Below are positions 60,027-64,000 of a stretch of DNA of 64,000 bases, one piece after another (positions within the stretch are counted from its first letter, which is position 1; each line of letters opens with the position of its first letter). The stretch is from Argopecten irradians (taxonomy: Eukaryota > Mollusca > Bivalvia > Pectinida > Pectinidae): positions 57,753,467 through 57,817,466 of the forward strand of contig NC_091134.1 in NCBI RefSeq assembly GCF_041381155.1, read 5' to 3'. A program made the position numbers and the translations under genes. The notes under the pieces are model-generated. The model searched no databases. It was not told the origin of the DNA and worked only from the letters and a program-made list of their open reading frames with translations.

Positions 60027-63000
60027 TTCCATTAATCAGTAGTGTCATTATAAATTTAATGGTAAAATCGAAGTTATTGTTACTCGAGTATCTAACAATT
60101 CTGTCCCGGCAAGTACATGTTTGTATCGACATGCGAGTAGTATTTGTAATTACGATTTGCATTTTAATTAGGTAACACGAATGTGTATACTGTGTAACAC
60201 AGTAATGATAGGTCACAGTGTTTCGTGTCACGTTTGGATAAGGCACTGGTGGAATCGTCGGGCATAACTAGCTGTATAACGTAAAAAAAACCCACTACAA
60301 ACTTTGTTCGAAGGGGTACCAGTTATATATTTTACAATTAATTAATTTGGATTTTTTGTCAATCAATTAATTGATTATGATTATCCAGTTCCTGAAGGGA
60401 TTCGGTGGAATCGGGAAGCAGATACACATGCAGTATGCAAGAAAACACAACATTGTATCTTAATTTATTGCCAATGATTGAAGACTGTTTTTCTTAACTA
60501 AGTTGAAGGCTTCATCGTTAAGCAAATACTGTTTGTTTCAACAATGCATGTCATAGAGAACTCGATAAACGATGAGTAGCATTGCCATTCCATGGGGATT
60601 ACAGAAACTTGTGGTTAAGTTGAGAACCCGACGCTATGTGCATGCTTACTTCCCATAAATTATCGAAGCCAAGCAGGATCTAATACTACAAATATTGATA
60701 AAGTAGTGTTTTAAATTTTGAAAGCTGAAAAGCATTATATCATAAACCTATTTCCGACTCGTTTATGGAAACATGCTTTTTCGACATCAAATTAACATAT
60801 AAAAGGCCCCCGGGTGTATTTTTATTTTGAGACCTGTTTCACGAGGGGAGTTACATATTGATGTGCATTTTGGCTTTAAAACAAAGCAAGGAATGTGAGC
60901 TGCTACATTATAATTTTGTTCAAGACTTGGTCGAGGTGAATACATTGAATACCTTTTATCACGTATCTCTCCCTTAAAAATCTACCCAACAATGAGAGTT
61001 AATGATACGCTTTGTCCTAACGCAGGACAAGCCATGCAAAATGGCTTTGGTCAAAGATTAACATAAATAGCTTCATCATCACACCTGTCTCCATAATCAT
61101 AACGATCTTAAACTTATAGTTTTGCTGATCATGGGGCCTGTTCTATAAGACTGACTTTGGTTAGGAAACACAATTTGAATATTTGAGTTAGATACACGAA
61201 GACGTCTCTATGGATACTGAAGATAGGTATAAATATATTATACTAACCGTAAGCGAAGAAGAAAGTTCAATAACCGCCCTATAATTCCTCGTATCCATTA
61301 TAAATTTATACTGTAATTTGTATTTAGCGTCAATTTTATGTGCTTTTGGCGATATTTTTGACCATGTTCTCCTTAACGCTTTGAAAGCATTATCAAATAT
61401 GCATGACTATCGTTACTAATCCCGAAATCTGATGTATATTTTATTATGCCTTAAAATTATTAGCATTTTGCATTTTATTCCTTTTTAATCTATTCGCATA
61501 TCAAAGGCCGTTATTATATGCTCCAATGAGCGAAAAAATACTTGTTTATTTATTCATTTTTCTTTCTTTCTGCGATTTCTTGAAGCAATTTGTTTATAAA
61601 ACATTTAGCTAAATAGAGAAATGTGTCTATAACTGACAGTTAGTTGTATTCTGACTGAGTAAGGGCCAACATTTATATTGGGCGTCAGGTTAGTTGTTGT
61701 TCTTCTTCCTAGGGAGGTTTCGTATTGGAGCGACAATGTTTTAAGGTGTAGGTGATACGTGCTATGGAGAGACGACATTTAAGGTTATTTTGACCTTATA
61801 AGGGCTGTTATATTAATGTATCTTCTTACGATGAAGAATGTTTAGATACGTCTTCCAATACAAAGGGCACACTGAATTATTACTTCATTTGGAATCGACA
61901 GTTAAATTAATAATTAGTTAATTCTTACTTCAGATGACATGGATAGTATAAAACAACAAAATGGTGCACATGATTCTAACTTCCCGGCGTGTCTATATTG
62001 TACCTCCTTACTCAATCCCGTGATGATCGCCTTTAATTTGACATAACTACATTTCATAGTATATCATGTGTTACCCCGTCAACAGTGTGGGTTTGGTGCT
62101 GACATCATGGAAAAACATCAACGGTTTTCCTTATCGCGGTACGTAACTGTTGTTTAGACATTTATATCTTCAAGTGTAAGTCCAATTCTAGGTGCATATC
62201 GTCGTTAGTATGTTTTTTTGCTACTGCGTAAACGTAATGTATTCATACTGTACATTATACTAAGTATATATAATAAAGGTGATATCACAAAACTATTTTT
62301 ATAACCAGATCTGTAACCAGCGAAGAGTTCGATATGTTGGTTCTTTTCATGTTTATTTTTACGTGCTAAAGACGAATATCATGATGAAAGAATCTTGCAG
62401 TTCAGGACCAAATGACCGGACCAAATGACCCATTCATTACTTGATATTGGAAATAGGATTTCATAAGGACTCACAAGATTTTCTCTTCTTCGAAAGATTG
62501 TTTTATTACCAATTTCCTTTAAGAATGCATAGGTATTCCTCTTGCTAACTTTTGTTTTATTCAAGCGATCAATACGTTATCCGTATTGAGGGAACATTTT
62601 GTAGATGTAAAAATAAAGCAAAATACTCTAGATGTCTTTTTATTTTATTTCAATATTTTCTATAAGTAATTCAGAATAAATATTCAAACTTATGATATGT
62701 GTTATGATGTTGGTACCAGAATATGACCTAACATGAAAAAAGTGCAGATTTTGTCGCAGCAATCGGCAAATCTTATAAAGTTAGGGAATCAAATGTAAGT
62801 TTGTCAGTGCGCATGCGTTCATTCACAAACTACATGTACAACAGAAAACGTGGAGAAGAAGTCTAATCTCAAAAGTGCATTCACTTACGAATTTAGGAAG
62901 GCGTTCGTTACGCATGTATTCCGACTATTTCATCTCGACAATGGTGAAATTTCTCGCTTTCTCTGTGGTATAATCAAAAAACTTAAATATTTCTGGCAAT

Positions 63001-64000
63001 TTAAAGTAAAACAACGATATTGGCAAAATAAAATAAATGATTAACACATTAGTAAACTACACGATTCTTAATGTTATTGCTTGAGGTCAGTGAGTGCAGA
63101 CATTACTAATGAGAATGTGAAACAGTTTGAATATCTAAATAATAGTCGTTTCTGTGTGACAGGGTAAAGTATCCGCTAACGTGCATGGATCACATAAATA
63201 TTCATGAAATTGAAGTTGGCCAAATTGATTGCATCAAATCTAAGAAAATGTATTGCTGAACTTTAAGCATGTCCAGTAAGAAAAAAACATGTACAACAAA
63301 TGTTATCACAAAACAGAACATTTGCATTTAAACAGTGCTTTTGAAATAGTTAAAATTCCAAGAGGTTTATCTTGATTTCAAAAGCGCTAGACACATTTAT
63401 TTCTTAAGTTAAGATTTCTTTTCAAGATTATTCACGGGCAGATATATTGCACTGGATTGTGGACATCCTCTGACGTAATATATTCCTTAAATGATTTTGT
63501 TTTAATGTGCAGTTTCGAAAGCTTTAATGATACTTTTTATGAACTTGATAAATATGTCAGTCGGTGTGAAATTTGCGGGAGACCTGGAAAGTCTGGATAA
63601 GACGAAGGAGTGGCCATGTTGAACCGGCTACCTAAGCCATTACTACTATGTGCTATGATCATGTTTCATGAGTTTTCAATTGTTTTATTGATGGCGGAAG
63701 GGGGCCGATTTGACAGGGGATAATTCGCCGAATCAGCCGCGATCAGTTAAGGTAACGATCACAAAATGTACAAAGGCCTACTAGTGATTTATGGAGAAGC
63801 ATCACTTGCTTCGCAAACAAAATGACACAAACGGTTGCTAGTCGAAGCAGTCGTAAGAAGTAATTAGATTTCTTCGAGCGTCCGCTTTACGAGAGCCGAG
63901 GGAGATGTGCCGATGACACAACTCGACAAAAGAGAGGAAAATCCATACTTGACAATAATTGGGTAGATTACGGTTAAGTCTAACGGTAAGGCATTGGTTT
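60027..64000. other. No recognised feature
   Basis: AT-rich sequence up to the window edge. Short open frames (62379-62564, 62850-63044) have no domain. No tRNA, repeat array or inverted pair was recognised. Confidence 0.5.

Noticed and set aside
59903..60246. 90- and 104-codon open frames on opposite strands
   Set aside because: They overlap the TIR of the MITE at 59802-60019 and have no coding support.

Overview
This looks like 64 kb of nuclear DNA from an invertebrate animal. The base composition is AT-rich, the genes are split by GT-AG introns, and tRNA-derived SINEs, many short inverted-repeat transposons and several dispersed repeat families are present. A bivalve mollusc, possibly a scallop, fits best: Spätzle-like cystine knots, a SUEL-lectin-like/CUB membrane protein, and a retroelement of the RT/GIY-YIG type seen in molluscs and cnidarians. 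The species-level guess is inference; no rRNA or mitochondrial marker is present.

Three host genes can be reconstructed exon by exon with consistent reading phase. (1) 11491-16532 (+) is the 3' part of a single-pass membrane protein: a SUEL/rhamnose-binding-lectin-like domain, a CUB-like domain, a transmembrane helix and a tail of about 140 residues. Its signal-peptide exon(s) upstream were not found. (2) 19905-22199 (+) is a complete five-exon gene for a 240-residue secreted protein with a Spätzle-like cystine knot, with TATA box and poly(A) signal. (3) 39994-42496 (-) is a second complete five-exon gene for a 259-residue secreted protein with the same knot. Genes 2 and 3 share intron phases (0,2,2,2) and cysteine spacing and face each other tail to tail across about 18 kb, so they look like an ancient inverted duplication. 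By family knowledge they would be extracellular ligands, perhaps for Toll-type receptors; that is inferred.

The rest is mobile and repetitive. The left 6 kb holds a terminal-inverted-repeat element, an array of 8-bp units, an orphan Ty3/gypsy-type gag ORF without visible pol, a MITE and a broken RT/GIY-YIG retroelement ORF. The introns of gene 1 carry two copies of a hairpin-containing repeat, each ending just before a splice acceptor; a third copy lies at 38 kb. Between genes 2 and 3 are an 83-nt near-perfect hairpin, a tandem pair of tRNA-like units, a 1-kb TTAA-flanked element and scattered dispersed-repeat fragments. The right third is a repeat landscape: a homopolymer G/C tract, several MITEs, a tRNA-derived SINE with perfect target-site duplications and a symmetric four-copy inverted cluster.

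The most unusual object is at 48754-50608. It is a 1.86-kb foldback-like element with arms of about 560 bp built from palindromic 8-bp units, a conserved subterminal CGCTAATTAGCG, matching ends and a 6-bp target-site duplication. A relative at 1526-1876 keeps the same skeleton (terminus, AT core, CGCTAATTAGCG) but has a different 8-mer filling. A decayed third copy lies at 44690-44880. Large stretches (6.9-9.9, 28.5-34.6, 54.7-59.8 and 60-64 kb) show nothing recognisable.
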